This document shows positions 12,100 through 12,677 of a DNA stretch of 12,677 bases, piece after piece. The notes below the pieces were generated by a model. It was not told the origin of the DNA. It saw only the letters and a program-made list of their open reading frames with translations, and did no database searches. Within the stretch, counting starts at the first letter, position 1, and each line of letters begins with the position of its first letter. A program made the translations under genes and the position numbers. This stretch comes from Kiritimatiellia bacterium (GTDB lineage: Bacteria; Verrucomicrobiota; Kiritimatiellia; RFP12; UBA1067), in assembly GCA_017521065.1 (NCBI GenBank), contig JAFXEA010000120.1, positions 1-12,677 of the forward strand. The letters run 5' to 3'.

Positions 12100-12677
12100 T
12101 AACACACCCGGCAACGACGCCCGTTCGCAGGGAAATGGCGCGGCGGATTACCTTCTCCCGCAGATGCGCATAGGCGCAGAGATTTTTCTTTTCGTCGGCG
12201 AAGCTTCGCTCTTGAATTTCACTTCAGCGCAGGACGTGTACGACGCGTATGACGCGCAGGACAAATTCTTGCTTGAAATTTGCTTAGTTCGCTCCGCGCT
12301 TTTAAAAAAGCCTCGCAATTTACTGCAAAATCCACGAGCGGAGCTTTCACCTCAAGGTTTTGCAAATGCCCGCCTGAAGCATTTCCAGCCCGCTGCTTAC
12401 TGCAATATCCACGAACGAAGCTTTCGCTATTGGTCTTAAAATCACCAGCCTATTCCCAATGCGAAGCTCCCTGCGGTTTTCTTCTTGAAAATCAAATGTC
12501 CTACGCGTCATGCGCGTCCTGCACGTCCTACCCTCCGGATACCTCCTTGTCGCGAAGCTCTCCCTCAGCCGAGCGAAGCTGCGTGATGGAGGTGTTGCAC
12601 GGGACGCCCGCAAGGCAGGCACGGCATTTCGGCGCGTGAGGCCGCTGATCGCCGTAGGCGATCACGAGCCGACCGGA
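12100..12677. repeat. Repeat-laden terminal region without a credible gene
   Basis: Two GACGYGYAN-type tracts face each other (12231-12268 on the plus strand; about 12490-12526 on the minus), roughly 80% complementary over 37 nt. Two 33-nt direct copies (12320-12352 and 12398-12430) share ACTGCAA, ATCCACGA and GCTTTC. A perfect 12-bp palindrome GCGAAGCTTCGC lies at 12198-12209. GCGAAGCT recurs at about 12459, 12554 and 12573, with variants at about 12335 and 12413. The open frames here (12017-12439 plus; 12347-12622 minus) simply translate these repeats. Confidence 0.5.

Noticed and set aside
12017..12622. Plus-strand 140-aa and minus-strand 91-aa genes at the right edge
   Set aside because: Both translate the direct and inverted repeats, overlap each other, and lack ribosome-binding sites; the plus-strand frame also overlaps the better minus-strand frame at 11767-12096.

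Overview
The window looks like chromosome from an uncultured bacterium of the PVC group, most likely a gut-type Kiritimatiellota or Lentisphaerota relative. That placement is an inference. It rests on a secreted BspA-type leucine-rich-repeat protein whose C-terminal module I remember from that group, a GH13_8 (eukaryote-like) glycogen branching enzyme, and long repeat-rich spacers. Every gene I can support lies on the minus strand, so gene order is described from high to low coordinates.

Right part (7.8-12.7 kb). The far right (12.1-12.68 kb) is repeat-laden DNA without a credible gene. Next is an unrecognised open frame whose good ribosome-binding site and ATG are out of frame with the coding part (11767-12096). 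A further spacer carries a 33-nt near-palindrome. Then come two ordinary housekeeping-type genes: an MFS transporter (10073-11281) and a glycogen branching enzyme (7794-9827). The branching enzyme has its own extended -10 promoter, placed so close to the start that the mRNA may be leaderless.

Middle part (2.4-7.7 kb). This is an accessory region in which small defence or toxin-antitoxin type genes alternate with spacers built from shared repeat modules. The genes are an ORF6N/PLD-like protein; a PIN-domain toxin gene broken by a -1 frameshift in an A-run and its small partner; a 73-aa protein; a decayed second copy of the small partner; and an intact MntA/HepT toxin-antitoxin pair. The pair and the decayed partner are bracketed by 49-bp direct repeats (48/49 identical). 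Four spacers each hold a copy of a roughly 75-95-nt repeat that folds into up to three hairpins with compensatory changes. They also share a GC-rich hairpin ending in CTACCGTTT and other blocks. Two spacers hold short-period arrays: a 22-bp-period array of nine units and 23-bp-period GGTCANNTGACC-type palindromes.

Left part (1-2.4 kb). A BspA-like secreted LRR protein is followed after about 40 nt by the start of a second secreted protein that runs off the window. The LRR half is clearly more AT-rich than the C-terminal module.

Taken together, the accessory genes look like cassettes exchanged by recombination or element insertion between homologous spacers. No transposase, integrase, tRNA, rRNA or CRISPR array was seen in the window.
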